DNA from: Aphelocoma coerulescens
Taxonomy: Eukaryota; Chordata; Aves; Passeriformes; Corvidae
Length of the DNA stretch: 64,000 nt
Assembly (NCBI RefSeq): GCF_041296385.1
Contig: NC_091014.1
Location: 5,245,578 to 5,309,577 of the forward strand
Direction: 5' to 3'
Shown here: piece by piece, positions 1 through 11,131 of the stretch
Numbering within the stretch: position 1 is the stretch's first letter
How the letters are laid out: each line of letters begins with the position of its first letter
Notes under the pieces: model-generated
What the model saw: only the letters and a program-made list of their open reading frames with translations
The model's database searches: none
What the model was told of the DNA's origin: nothing
Made by a program: the position numbers and the translations under genes

Positions 1-1194
1 ATCACTGTGAAAAAGGCAGTTATATTGACTATGTCAATTTTTAATTCCATTAGCGGTATAAGTGACAATTTTTTATTTGCCTCTTCTCTTGATACATAGC
101 AATGAAAACAGCAAATTACCACCAAATTCAAAGTAACTGAACAGATAAGCTTCTTTCCATGCTCTTTGGCCAAAAAATCCCCTTTTTAACCTTAGAGAGC
201 CAGTAAACATCCTGGAAATCTCCTGAAATGACATATTGATGGACTAGAATGGTATTATATCTAATTATCTGAGAAAGGTTTACTAAGGTGTAAAGTGAGC
301 TACACAAGCCAAATTACAGATTCCCCATCAGTCTTTCTGTATTTGATTTGGGTGGAAAAAAAGTGAAGTGCCACATTAGGTTTTCTCTGACTTGTTCTCT
401 AGGACTAAAAGTTGTTTTTATATCCGTGGAAGTTGGGCATCGTCTTAAGCTCCTTGACCACAGACACAGGAATGCTGCAAAAAGAAATGTGCATGTCAAA
501 AGTCAGCCTGTCTCCCCCAGTTCCAGCCTTCTGCCTGCCCTTGTGCAGCTCAGTTGTGCTAATACTGATGCATGGGGAGCCTCAAACAATGCAGGTTTAA
601 ACACAGCAATGTAATTTGTTGCTTTTTAAATCTCACTCATTGTTCATTAAGTAGTACTCTTGTCCTTCTCCCCATGCCTGGAGTGAATTGAAAAGTTGGG
701 ACAAAAGTGGGAGTGAGTCACCAGTGAAAGAATTTGTTTATTTAACTTTAACCTCTGATGTAGGAGCAGCAGTTTTAGCTGCCTGAACTATGTGAAATTA
801 ATTCCACAGTAAGTGATGTAGAGCTAATTGCACAGGGATTGACAGCAGAGAGCTTGACAAGGGCTCTGTGCAGGCACAGCACTCTGTGATGACCAAACTG
901 CCTCATTAGTTCTAGAAGCTTCCCCATTTACCTCCTGTTCCATTCTCAGACTAAAAGCTCCTGGGTTTTAGGACGGTGTGAAGCTATTACTGCCTTCAGC
1001 TGGGTGCTGAAATGAATCCAGTGGTGTTTAGGTGGTAGCTGCCTGGCAGGATCTGTATGTGGGTTCAAGTGCTCTCTTGACTCTCAGTGACAGTTAAATG
1101 TCCAAAGGACTTTTTAAAAACCCATTAGTGCTTAGTGGCACATTTAGTTGTCTGTTATCTCAATCAATCTCTGTGTAAATTAGAGGAAAATGAT
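1..1194. other. Unique non-coding sequence
   Basis: No repeat family, RNA gene or protein domain is recognisable here. The frames around 314-614 are short, overlap on both strands and have no familiar domain, so I do not call them genes. Confidence 0.6.
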
Positions 1195-1262
1195 AATCAA
1201 ATTCATTAACATTTGCAAACTGCTTTATGACCAATAGGTGTATCAACTATTATTAGCCCAAA
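1195..1262 (+). repeat. Possible MIR/CORE-SINE tail fragment
   Basis: The segment has the order of elements seen in the 3' part of amniote MIR-type SINEs: a 'catttgcaaactgcttta' block resembling the 'gcaaagcgcttt' core, then a degenerate 'aataggtgtat' block and an ATTATTA tail. It is heavily diverged, and the call rests on motif order only. It could equally be unique AT-rich sequence. Confidence 0.3.
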
Positions 1263-2149
1263 GGCAGAGCTACTCTTATCACTGCTGCCAATACCCAGGC
1301 TCGTTTTACTTGGCAGGATTTAAACCTAACGGTTCTTATCATAAAAAGAGAAAGAAAGTGTCATCAGAACTGATTGAACTACATATTGGCTACGTTGTGT
1401 TGTAATGGCTGTCAAAGATAAACACAGGGGTGGCTTATCTTGTTTCCTAATCGTCTTCAGGTGTAATGTTGTCATTCATTTTGTTAACTCTCTCTTTGTA
1501 TTTAAACCCAGGGGAGACCACAAACTGAAAAATACACATTTGGTGTATTTCTGCTTCCTATTGGTCTGTTTGTGGGAATAATCGTTTCAAACTCAGCGAC
1601 CACAAATGAGTTTATGTTTATACAAAACTTCCTGAGAAAGCACAGAGGGGACCTGTCACTCTTCACTGATGAGCTGACAACTGCTGCTGCTGCTCACCCT
1701 GTGTTAGGTGTGGTCTTGCATAAGCCTGAGCTGCCCTTGCTTCTCCCAGATCTCTGCAGGTTTATGGGAGCTTGTCCTGTAGGTCTGCTTAATCTTAATC
1801 TCCTTGGCACCCAAATAAGGTGTTCCCTGGATCTTCCTTGTGTAGATAAGGAGAGACTCTGCTTGTTACAGAGGCAAGATGTCCTCCAATCCATCAGCAG
1901 GAAGTGCAGGAGGAGGACCTATTCCAGCTCTGCTGCATCTGTGATCATTGGCTCCAAGGAGCAAGCTGGGCCTGAACAGACAGAAGCAAAATTGATGTGT
2001 TAGACACAAAGCAAAGAATGAATTCCCCTTTCACCCTCTTCTAGAGCAAATGAATTGATTTTTAAAATGTTTCTTCTTCCCCAGAGCACTGCTGCTTCTG
2101 GTTAGTTTCTAACCTTGTCCTAACAGTACAAAAGAAACTCCCAGTTAGT
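1263..2149. other. Unique non-coding sequence
   Basis: The longest open frame (1572-2003, 143 codons) is low in complexity, has no recognisable domain and no splice-site framing. It overlaps another frame on the opposite strand. I see no repeat. Confidence 0.55.
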
Positions 2150-2255
2150 TTTATCCTAATAATAACCCCATGAAGGAAGGAAGTAATCTTAGTTTTCTCA
2201 TTTTTTAAATAGGGGACTGAGACTCAAAAAGGGGGATGTGGCTTATCTATTTATA
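2150..2255 (-). repeat. Likely MIR-type SINE fragment
   Basis: Read on the plus strand, the segment runs 'aataaccccatgaagg', then a T-rich stretch, then 'ggggactgagactcaaa'. This is the order of the reverse complement of the MIR core (the 'cctatgaggtagg' and 'gaaactgaggc' blocks). Divergence is high, as expected for an element of early amniote age, and both ends are uncertain. Confidence 0.45.
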
Positions 2256-3230
2256 TGCATTTGGGCATTTGGTCTAAGCCAGTTGTCTGAGCTCACTCTG
2301 TAGCTGATGGAGGAAGGTAGGCAATTCCAGATTCAAATATCCCATTTCTTCTTAGCCACTTAATTTAGCAGTGGAAGAGTTGGCCTATGCCTAATCCCCA
2401 TTGGGATCCTAAGCTAGGTGGAGAAGGACTTTGGTCTTCTGACTGTGTGGGTGTTCTCAGAGTTTGCCTAAAATATTCTAATAGGATCACAGCCCTCACA
2501 AAATGCTGTTTTAGCTGCTTTGCTTTGCAAACCCAGCCAGTGGTGTATGATCTCCCCTGCTTAATAGCCCACTGGTTTGAACAGTCATTTAGGAAGTGAA
2601 AGCTCAGAGTTCAGCCTTGAGAGAGCCTGGCTTTATCCCTCCTGGGAGCATGACCTAGATACCTAACTGCTCTTCTGAGGAGAGATGTGCTACCACATTA
2701 ATCACAAACAAATTTGAGAGTGGTAGCAGAGGCCCTGGGGTAAAAGGATCAAGATGGGACAGTCCTGAATTTGTATTGACAGAAGAAAGAAGCTGCATGT
2801 CTCCAAGATTGTGACTCCTCCCAGGAAGAGGAGGCAGGTACCAGGGAGAAAAAAGGTCACTGGAGGAAGTTTTTAACAGCAAGGTTTTCTCAGCAACTTC
2901 TGCTGCCCAGACAGCCCAAAGAACCACTGGGACTCCCAGAGCTTTCTGACTGGTTAATACAGTGCTGTCCCAACAACCTGGTTTCTTGGATCTTTTCTTT
3001 CCCGTTCCTTATCAAAATAATAATAAAAAACACCTCAGTTTATTTGCCAGTACCTGGTTAAAACAATTATTGGAATCTCACATAGTACAGAAGGAAGCTT
3101 TTCAGCCTTTTCTAAATGGACGTCAGTATCCTTTCACTGAACTGGGCTAGACAATTTCTGTGACTTTGCAACACTTGCCCTCTAGACAAGAGGTATGGAA
3201 TCTTTCTAGGAGTTTCAATTTCAATTTCTG
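2256..3230. other. Unique non-coding sequence
   Basis: I see no repeat family or coding signal. Frames at 2387-2599 and 2655-2927 are open but show no domain, and are best read as chance. Confidence 0.55.
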
Positions 3231-3231
3231 A

Positions 3232-3725
3232 TTGTACAGATTGAAGGGAAGACAAGAGAAGAGAAGTAAAGAGGAGAAAGAGGGAAGAGGACAGGAGAAG
3301 AGAGGAGAAAAGAAAAGAAAAAAGAAAAAGAAAAGAAAAAAACAAAAGAAAAGGGAAAAGGGAAAAGAAAGGGAGAAGGGAGAAGGGAGAAGGGAGAAGG
3401 GAGAAGGGAGAAGGGAGAAGGGAGAAGGGAGAAGGGAAAGGAAAGGAAAGGAAAGGAAAGGAAAGGAAAGGAAAGGAAAGGAAAGGAAAGGAAAGGAAAG
3501 GAAAGGAAAGGAAAGGAAAGGAAAGGAAAGGAAAGGAAAGGAAAGGAAAGGAAAGGAAAGGAAAGGAAAGGAAAGGAAAGGAAAGGAAAGGAAAGGAAAG
3601 GAAAAAGATAAATGAAGAGAAAAGAAAAGAAAAAAGAAAAGAGAAAAAAAGAGAAAAGAAAAACGAAACTACAAAAGAAATTAAAGAAAAAATAAAATAA
3701 AGAGGAAAAGAAAAGAAATCTTTAG
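3232..3725. repeat. Purine-rich microsatellite (GGAAA)n / (GGGAGAA)n
   Basis: The plus strand is nearly all purine for about 490 bp. Nine perfect copies of the 7-mer GGGAGAA occupy 3371-3433, followed directly by 34 perfect copies of the 5-mer GGAAA at 3435-3604. Degenerate GA-rich sequence flanks both. An uninterrupted purine run extends over 3344-3608 (265 bp). The long open frames on both strands here exist only because a 5-bp unit cycles through all three frames without making stops; they are not genes. The array perfection suggests recent expansion and probable length polymorphism. The collapsed copy number may also be an assembly estimate. Confidence 0.97.
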
Positions 3726-4960
3726 CTATTAAATAGAAGGTCATATAAAGAAAAGAATTGTAACTGGACTGATAACCGTGTCCCTTAAATTAATACTGAA
3801 TAATTGGAAATGATAATTTGCAAGTGACATTTCCTGCATGGTTAACCATGGTATAGGCTTTATTGTTATATTGTTAAAAATGAATAAGTTGCTGCACAAC
3901 TGCTAATAGCATTTGTAACTATTGAAGATAAGGCAACAGTAAGGGGTAATCAAACCACATTCTACCAAGTATAAAATGACTATGTAAAATGACATCTGTA
4001 AATCAAAGCTTAATTAGCCTGATGTAATTGACAATAACTGGCCAGCCTGTCTCCCTCGGGTGAGCTGATGGCACAGTCAGATGGAATGTCCTGAATGTAG
4101 CCAGGGTACAAGGCTGCTGCTGTCCCCAAGGAAGGGCTTCTTCCACCTTCACATCTGCTGGGTCGTTGCTCCCTTACCCTGGTTTCTGCTCATTAAAAAA
4201 CTTGTCTGAGAAAAAATAAAAACAAATTAGGCCAAGCCAGAATATTTTGGAAGAGTTCCTTGCTATAGATCAGGAGCTCCCCCTGATCTGGAGGCCTGTG
4301 CATGGAGTGTGGGACTCCTGTTTTGGGTTGGGTGCTGTAGGTGTGGAGGGGACACAGAAGGAAGGCACTGGAAGGATTGGAGGTGTAGGGAAAAATGCCT
4401 GATGGTGTAAGAAATGAAGAACTCTATTTATTTAGCCTGTATGAAAGAGGACCGAGAAATGCTTTGATTACACTGCATAATAGAGAAAACGCCAGATGTG
4501 AAAGGGCAGTTTAATCTGTCAGAAAGCAGATAACAAGAATCATGGATATGAAAGCTAGACGTGTTCATCTCAGAAAGAAGGCACATATCTTTTTAACAAT
4601 GAGGCTGATTAAGAAACTACAGAAAGGAATGATGGAGTTTCCATTTCCTGATGCGTGCTGCTTAATTTAGATTGAGTCACCTTCCAGGTAGAATTGTGCT
4701 AGTCCAACACAAGTTACAGCCTAGATACATGCCGAACAGGATGAGATGGAACAGGAAGTCAAATCAGGTGGTTTACTTTTTAATAATGTCTTTAAAATAT
4801 AAGAGTTAGATAACACTGTCCTGTGGTACTACAAAAGCTGGTATAAACCCATTTCCTCTCATCCCATCTCATCTCATCTTTCATTGCACATAGCACTTTT
4901 AATCTAGGATAAAAACACATGATTCCAGTAGGCAGTCCAGGTTTCTCTCCTGTGTTTTAC
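3726..4960. other. Unique non-coding sequence with a short ATCTC run
   Basis: No gene or interspersed repeat is recognised. A short pyrimidine run with CATCT/ATCTC periodicity sits at 4856-4881. Confidence 0.55.
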
Positions 4961-4964
4961 ATCT

Positions 4965-5035
4965 GTACAACTGGGAGTGTTATTATTATCACCATTAAGG
5001 CTTAAGCATATGTTTAATGTGCACTCAAACACTTT
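4965..5035 (+). repeat. Possible MIR-type SINE fragment
   Basis: 'acatctgtacaactgggag' followed by 'ttattattatcacc' resembles the MIR segment in which 'catctgtaaaatggg' is followed by a run of AAT/ATT. Only this block is recognisable, so the family call is tentative. Confidence 0.35.
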
Positions 5036-5386
5036 TTTCAACTTGCAGCCTTAATCAGTGCAGTGTAATAAGAACAAAATCATTACAGAGCAGCAGATTA
5101 GTTCTCAGAGCTTCTGCACCTTAGGCAGTGATGCCATTAATTCATATAAACCAGGCAGCACTGGGCCGGATAGGTATTTGGAAAGGAGACCTCCCATGCA
5201 AATGCATGTTTCTTAAAATAACTTCTGTTGGGCCTACTCATGTAGCTACTAATGAGTGAGTTGTACGGAGGAATGGGGACAGGCTGGAAGCTGAAAAGAA
5301 GGTAGAAGGACAGAAATGTAATAGATGCAGTTGGAACTGACATAGGAAGGAGGTGTGAAATGAATGAAGGCATGCAAGGAATTCAA

Positions 5387-5495
5387 AGAATCATAAAATG
5401 TTTTGGGTTGGAAGGGACCTTGAAGATGATCAAGTTCCAACCACCCCGTCATGGGCAGGGATGATGCCCACTAGATCAAGTTGCTCAGGACCCCA
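5387..5495 (-). mobile_element. CR1 non-LTR retrotransposon, 3'-end fragment
   Basis: The segment starts with 'agaatcataaaatg' and continues 'ggttggaagggacctt', the reverse complement of the standard avian CR1 3' terminus. It then reads 'atgggcaggg' and 'cactagatcaagttgctca', the usual next blocks of this CR1 3' UTR type. Only about 110 bp of the 3' end remain, so the copy is severely 5'-truncated and inactive. It belongs to the same 3'-end group as the copies at 5640, 7996, 27933, 36118, 39595, 50846 and 55837. Confidence 0.9.
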
Positions 5496-5639
5496 AAATA
5501 CATGAGGTATGAATCAAAAAAAATCTGGATTATTTTCAGAGCTACCAAAAAAGCCTCCATTCTTTACCATCAGGCACAGACTAACTGGGTGGTGACATAA
5601 AGGGTGCACCTGCAATGTCTGTATTGTCAAAGGGGTATT

Positions 5640-5847
5640 AGGTAATAGGAAGACATTTTTTATTATAAGGGTGAGGCCCTGGCACAGGTTTCCCAGATTG
5701 GTTGTGGATTCTCCAGCCCTGGAAGTGTTCAAGGCAAGGCTGGATGGGGCTCTGAGAAACCTGGTCTGGAAGGTGTCCCTGCCCACGACTGGAACACTGG
5801 AAAGTAGATGATCTCCAAGTTCCTTTCCAACCCAAACCATTCTATGT
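5640..5847 (+). mobile_element. CR1 non-LTR retrotransposon, 3'-end fragment
   Basis: Typical CR1 3' UTR order: 'aggaagacattt', 'gaggccctggcacaggttt', 'ccctggaagtgttcaaggc', 'ctggatggggct', 'ggtgtccctgcccacg', then 'ttcctttccaacccaaacc' and 'attctatg' at the end. It is 5'-truncated to about 208 bp. It lies only 144 bp from an oppositely oriented CR1 end, so the two can pair as an inverted repeat. No coding part remains. Confidence 0.93.
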
Positions 5848-7995
5848 TCATGCTTGGACTATCAAGCTGGGGAACAACTTGCTACCAAATTGCTAAAAGC
5901 AGGTTTGAACAAGATTATAAAAAAATACCTTGGCCTAAAGTAAGCAAAAGAAGGATCTCTGAATTTCATTCCTAGCACATTATAAAGTGCAAATATTGGT
6001 CAAATCTTTGTTGAATCTGGATTTCTGTGAAGTTTTCCTTCTGTTCAGCTTTCCTGGCATCATTCATTCATTCAGTTTTACTTTCAGGCTACAATCAAAC
6101 TTTTCAGGATTTGGTAACTTGGTATCTCTGCTTCTCTGTCAAATATGGTTGAAATTGGACTAAACCCAGAAGTTCTCACTGTAAAACAGGTAGCAAGATA
6201 AAAGGCACAGATAATGTCATCTCATGCACTTTGTCCCCTAAGGAAACCATATTAAAAAATGATTGGCCATTCATACAGGTACTAAGGATAACAATACAAA
6301 CCATAATTAAGGACAACAAAATTATTGGAAGGCATATTAAACCTTGTACTTCAAGGCTTAAGCTCAGCTCTAGCTGTTACAGAGGATTATAACTCTATAT
6401 TAGAGGAAATAATTGATTTTCTGGGTCACTTCACATTCATTACCAAAGGGAAAAAAAGTTTTAAAAAAGCATCAATTATTTTCCTTCCTGTTTTTTTTTT
6501 TTTTTTTCCCTAACTAGAATGATTTGACCAGAATTTCCCAAAATCATCTGGGGAATCTAAACTTGTTCCTTTGTGTAGCAAAAATATTTCATACAGTATA
6601 ATTTCTTCCATCTTTCACTGAGAAGGGAAGCAAGATGGGAGTCATAGAATATATAATTGATATCTGCTGTGAAGTTTTATTTCTTCTTTATGGTGTCTTC
6701 ATCTTCTGACTTGGGATTTAGTTGGAGAGGGGCACTGGGCTGTATGGATTAGGGTCTGGCCCAGGCATGTCATGTTCATGTGTAGGACACCATCATCTGT
6801 CCATCTTCCTTATCTACAATAACTGATATCCTGTTTCATCAGGATGTGACTGTTTTTCTCAACTGACTGTAAGTGGAGTGAGGACCTGACAGCTCAGAGG
6901 GAAGGTGGTCTGACTTTCTCATCAGTCTCTTGATATTACAGTCCCTGAGAGGTGAGGTACTGAAACGATCACCCCGTAAATGACCAGTGCAAATATGAGT
7001 TTATGTGCCTACAAATTGAGGTAAAGTCCTCCAAGGTTAGGGTTAGGCTGGAAAAAAAATTCCTGCTGCTGGGGCAACATCCTTATCAGTCTGCCAACAT
7101 CTCCTGAGATTAAGGCTCCTGTGGCAACTGTTTATTTACTTGCAAATTGCATCTGATTTCATGATTTTAGTTAGAAATGACTATGACTGGACCAAGATGC
7201 AGGATACCTGCCCCAAGCCCTCACTCTGGAAAGTTCATATATGGTGTCTAGAGCCAGAGGATAACCCATTAAATGCTGGAATAGACTTCTTTTCCTTGCC
7301 CAGGAATTTGTACTTTCCCAGGATTTTGTACTGAGTTTGTGGTAAATTTGTATATGTAAAGTAAGACTCACATGTGCCTAGCATGAGGAGAATCATTTTC
7401 CAAGCAACAATGATATATATGATTACACAGAAAACAGTCAAATCAAGCTAAATTCAGCAATATTAAGTTGACATTTCTTGATGTGCATTTTATCTCTCCT
7501 TCTCCATCTCTTAAAAAAAAAAAACAAATTATAAACACCAGCAACAAAAATTTAGAGAAAGAGCCATTGAATAACATCAAGGAAACAAACCAGGAGAGTT
7601 GTTGCTGCAGTTTGCACTTTCTCCTCACCCCTCCCCACAGCACATTTGCCACTAAAGTCTCCAAAAGAGGATTTTGCAGCTCTAACCATGCCTGACAAAG
7701 ACACCACCACCTCCACCCACCCCTTTCGTGACAGCCAAGCGTGAACTGACTATTTACTTCACTCAGATGCTTCACCTCAGTGAAAAGGTGCAGCAAAAAT
7801 TGTTGCAACAAATTTGGATGCTGGTAGGTCAGTGGCTCATCTGTAGTCTGGTGGCAATATTTCCTCCCAGCTACTCTCTGCTCCTGTGCTGCAACAAACG
7901 TGCATGACAAAAATGTTACAAAATTGTTACAAAAGTGGCATGAAGGCCATTATTTAAGAAAAAACACAAGCCAATTCTTCTGCAGAAAAATGGAT
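5848..7995. other. Unique non-coding sequence
   Basis: No gene recognised. Features are limited to homopolymer tracts (poly-T near 6491-6508 and poly-A near 7513-7524). The frame 7443-7910 (minus, 155 codons) lacks any familiar domain and passes through the homopolymer, so it is treated as chance. Confidence 0.55.
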
Positions 7996-8232
7996 ATCAT
8001 AGAATCCTATAAGGGTCTGGGTTGGAAGGGACCTTAAAAGTCATTCAGTTCCAACCCCTGCCATGGGCAGGGACACCTTCCACTATCCCAGATTCCTCAG
8101 AGCCCCATCCAACCTGGCCTTGGACACTTCCAGGCATGAGGCAGCCACAACTGCTCTGACAAACCTGTGCCAGTGCTTCACCAGACTTAGTAAAGTATTT
8201 CTTCCTAACATCTAATCTAAACCCACTTTATG
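7996..8232 (-). mobile_element. CR1 non-LTR retrotransposon, 3'-end fragment
   Basis: The reverse complement of the CR1 3' UTR is well preserved: 'atcatagaatcc', 'gggttggaagggacctta', 'catgggcagggacacctt', 'gccccatccaacctggcct', 'aggcagccacaactgctct', 'aaacctgtgccagtgcttc' and 'tctaatctaaaccca'. About 235 bp survive with the 3' end intact and the 5' part missing. Confidence 0.95.
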
Positions 8233-8239
8233 CAGGAAT

Positions 8240-10315
8240 ACATAGTTCATTTCATCTGGTGCAGTTCTGCTAGTCAGAAGTACCTGTGCTGAAGTCAATG
8301 TGTAATTCCCAAACAAGGAGGAAATAAGAAACAGTTTCTTTAGTAGAAGAAAAAAGTCCTTAAATATAATTGAGCAGACAACCAGTAATCCCAGTAAATC
8401 CCTTCCTTGGCATTAGTGATGTTGTATTGACTGATCCCAGCAGAGAATTTGGCCGACACTATGACCAGATCATATTACAGCAAACACTGCTTGGACCATC
8501 TTCATACAGAGCTGGAATATACCTGAGCAACATTACTGAAAGGAATTTCTTGAAGCAGGGTATGATTTTGTTTGACAAAAATCAAATAGTTTGATAAAAG
8601 AGGAGTTCAGGGTGTGGTACTACAGGACTGCCACTGATACACAACTAAATCCCTGAGCTGAGGAACACTAGAGCCCTCCCATCAGGCTTTTTGCTACGCT
8701 TTGGCCTACTGCCATTTTCAAAGAGCAGGGATGATGGGGAGGCATTGTGCTTCCTTGTATTCCATGGATGTAGAAGACCTTAATCTTCACTGTTAAACTA
8801 GAACAAAACCAAATGAAATAAACAAAAAGCAAACATGAATTTCTGTTTTCTTTTTGGGGGTGAAAGACAACAGGAAAGTTGGTTTTGCTTCATTTCTCAG
8901 TATTTGAAATCCAGTGGGACCTTTTGGTACAAAAGCTCAATTTGGACTTGATGGGAACCCAGTGTACTAGTTTAAGTCACTGTTGGCTAATATAGTTTGA
9001 AGCTGTTCCACAATAAAGCACAACATTCAGCTGTGAGCTTTATCGCTGGGACTCATCTGACCTTTCCCAGGTAAGCTGGAATTGCTTAACACCGTGGCTA
9101 CCCCAAAACTAATAGAACCTTTCAGCATGGCTTAGGCTATCACTTCACTTCCCTGACATCAATTTCTAAAATAAAATAGAAGGCTAATTGGTAAATCAGG
9201 CAAGTACTTTTTTCTTACCCCCCCGAGATATAATGGTCAAATACATTTTCAAATCTAAACTACCAACAATAAAAAGGTATGACTTAAACACAGAAATAAA
9301 AGGGGAAGCTCACATGAGGATGAGAGTTCAACAAGAATTTACCAGGCCAAATTCGATGGGGACAGGTATTAATTGCAGTCACCAAGCTTAAGGTAGAGCT
9401 GTCAGTTTTAATCAACATGGTTGAAAACTTCAGGGAAGGAATGGATATGCAGGAAACAATTTGCCTCCAGGGTTTCTGACCCCCCAAAACCATTTTTACC
9501 TCATCATGTCATGCTACTGTACTGAAATACTTTCAGAAAAATGCAAGACCGCATAGGCTGACTATAGCATGACTTCTTCAAAAACTACTTGGCATGAGGT
9601 TTTGAAACTGAAGATAGACACTAACAGGATGCTTATCATATTATGTATTGGATTTTGAGATGTGTAGTGAAGTAAAGCAGGAGGAATGACAGGAGCTAAA
9701 CAACTGATCCAAGTGGTTCAAGGGCAGAACCATACCCAGTGATTCCTCCTTAGTAGGAGGATTTTGGATAAGGAACAGCAGGTGATGTGAAATGATGGGT
9801 GTGAAAAGGCTCTTCAAGTTATCATAGGAAGTTCAGATAAAAACAAAGGTGAAAGAGTGAGGAAATTAGTCAGACCCATAAGTTCGAATCTCTGCTGAAT
9901 GCCCCAAAGATAAAAATTCAGCCCAAGCTATAGAAGATGCATCAGAGAACAGACTATAACATGTTTCAACAGCCAATCTGAATATGTGGACACTATCAAG
10001 AAGAGTAAAGAAAAGATGGAAACATTAAAGCAAGAGGGCTTCAGTACTGCAGCTGTGACTGTAAGGCACAGTCCCATACTGTTGCTTTCTGCACTAAACA
10101 CAGATGAAAAAAGGAGAGTTCCTGCCACAAACCACTTCTAATCTCAGAATAAGGCACAAATATTCTCTAATCACCACCCACGGCACACGACATGGGGAAC
10201 CTCCTGTCTACGTTAGAGAAGTGCACCCCTTGCAGCACCAACATCGCTCATCCTCTAAACATCCCCATCAAAGCCACCCTGTCACAGGAAAAGAGGAAGC
10301 CAGAAGCATCCAGGA
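8240..10315. other. Unique non-coding sequence
   Basis: No repeat recognised. A 74-codon frame at 8370-8594 has a non-repetitive composition but no domain I know and no clear exon boundaries, so I do not call it. A perfect splice-donor-like CAGGTAAG lies at 9068-9075 with no matching exon evident. Confidence 0.5.
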
Positions 10316-10319
10316 GAAT

Positions 10320-11131
10320 GTGTGATCATCCCCTGACTGAGGCTGTGTTGGGGTGGCTCAGCCTCCTCTCGGGCTGAAACCATCACATGTCAGTCAAACC
10401 AGGGCCATCCACTGGGTGGATTTCCCCACCCAGGACAGCGGATCGGAAGGCGGACCAGACGAGATCACTGACGTCTAGGTTACCTCCCCCTGGGTGGCTC
10501 CCAATCCTAAATTACCTCCCCCTCTTCCAGAAAGTTCTCCCTTTTTTAGTTATTAATTGTTTCCCTGTAATGACTCCTGCCTCCCTGTTTTCCCCATTTG
10601 TTCTGAAAAATTGTATCCTCCCCTCTGCTTGTACCCCATTGGTTGTTTTCTCTTTCCCTGCCTTGCTCCACCCCCCCATAAAGGGGCTAGCCCGCATCTC
10701 CTTGAGGCTTCTCTGGTCTCTGGACCCCCCTGCAAATAAACCTGCTGGAACCCACACCAGAAGCCCCTCCCGCCTTCTTTGCCTTCGGGCTAACGCGAGC
10801 CTAATCCATCGGCCACCCGACGTGCTTCCTCTGAGGAGGAGCCAGCGCCCGCATGTTGGGGTCTCCTCCCCCCGCCATGTAGCCCTGAGGGAGGCACGGG
10901 GTTTCCCTGCCCCTGCTCAGCCTCGTTCCCCATGGGTTGGTTTGTGTTTCCTGCGCGGGCAAAGGACCCTCGGGTCCCCCTGACTGTAACAGTTCCTCAG
11001 CAGAGCCCGGCCATGCGACTGGAGAAATAAACATCTCTGAAACATCTAGCAAGAATCCATCCGTATATATTTCTTTTCCACGGGACTCCTGGTTTGATAT
11101 AGGCGTGTTACAGCATCCTCACTGTAACACC
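10320..11131 (+). mobile_element. Endogenous retroviral LTR-like block (solo or composite)
   Basis: This GC- and CpG-rich block contrasts sharply with the AT-rich surroundings and has LTR architecture on the plus strand. It shows an ATTGG (inverted CCAAT) at 10638-10642, a TATA-like 'cataaagg' at 10677-10684, a short downstream stretch rich in 'ctctggtctctgg', and a polyadenylation signal AATAAA at 10735-10740, about 55 bp after the TATA-like box. A second AATAAA is at 11026-11031 before a terminal 'gcgtgttaca'. No gag, pol or env sequence adjoins, so it would be a solo LTR. Neither target-site duplications nor the exact 5' start could be resolved. Two polyadenylation signals about 290 bp apart may mean two nested LTRs or an unusually long R-U5. 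The 198-codon frame inside (10387-10983) has no retroviral similarity that I recognise. Family (ERV1, ERVK or ERVL class) not determined. Confidence 0.6.
10677..10740 (+). promoter_or_regulatory. LTR core promoter and polyadenylation signal
   Basis: A TATA-like element at 10677-10684 is preceded at about 35 bp by ATTGG and followed by AATAAA at 10735-10740. Such a compact promoter-to-polyA spacing is typical of LTR R regions. Activity cannot be judged from sequence. Confidence 0.45.

Noticed and set aside
1572..2003. 143-codon frame with a CTG-rich start region
   Set aside because: No known domain, low complexity near the middle and an overlapping antisense frame.
3112..3744. 210-codon minus-strand and 127-codon plus-strand open frames
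   Set aside because: They are produced by the GGAAA microsatellite, whose 5-bp unit has no stop in any frame. The peptides are simple-sequence repeats.
8370..8594. 74-codon frame with a fairly protein-like composition
   Set aside because: No domain recognised, no acceptor or donor at suitable positions, and it is short enough to be chance. A conservation test would settle it.
10387..10983. 198-codon frame as a possible gene
   Set aside because: It lies within the LTR-like block, runs through the TATA-like and AATAAA signals and has no recognisable domain.
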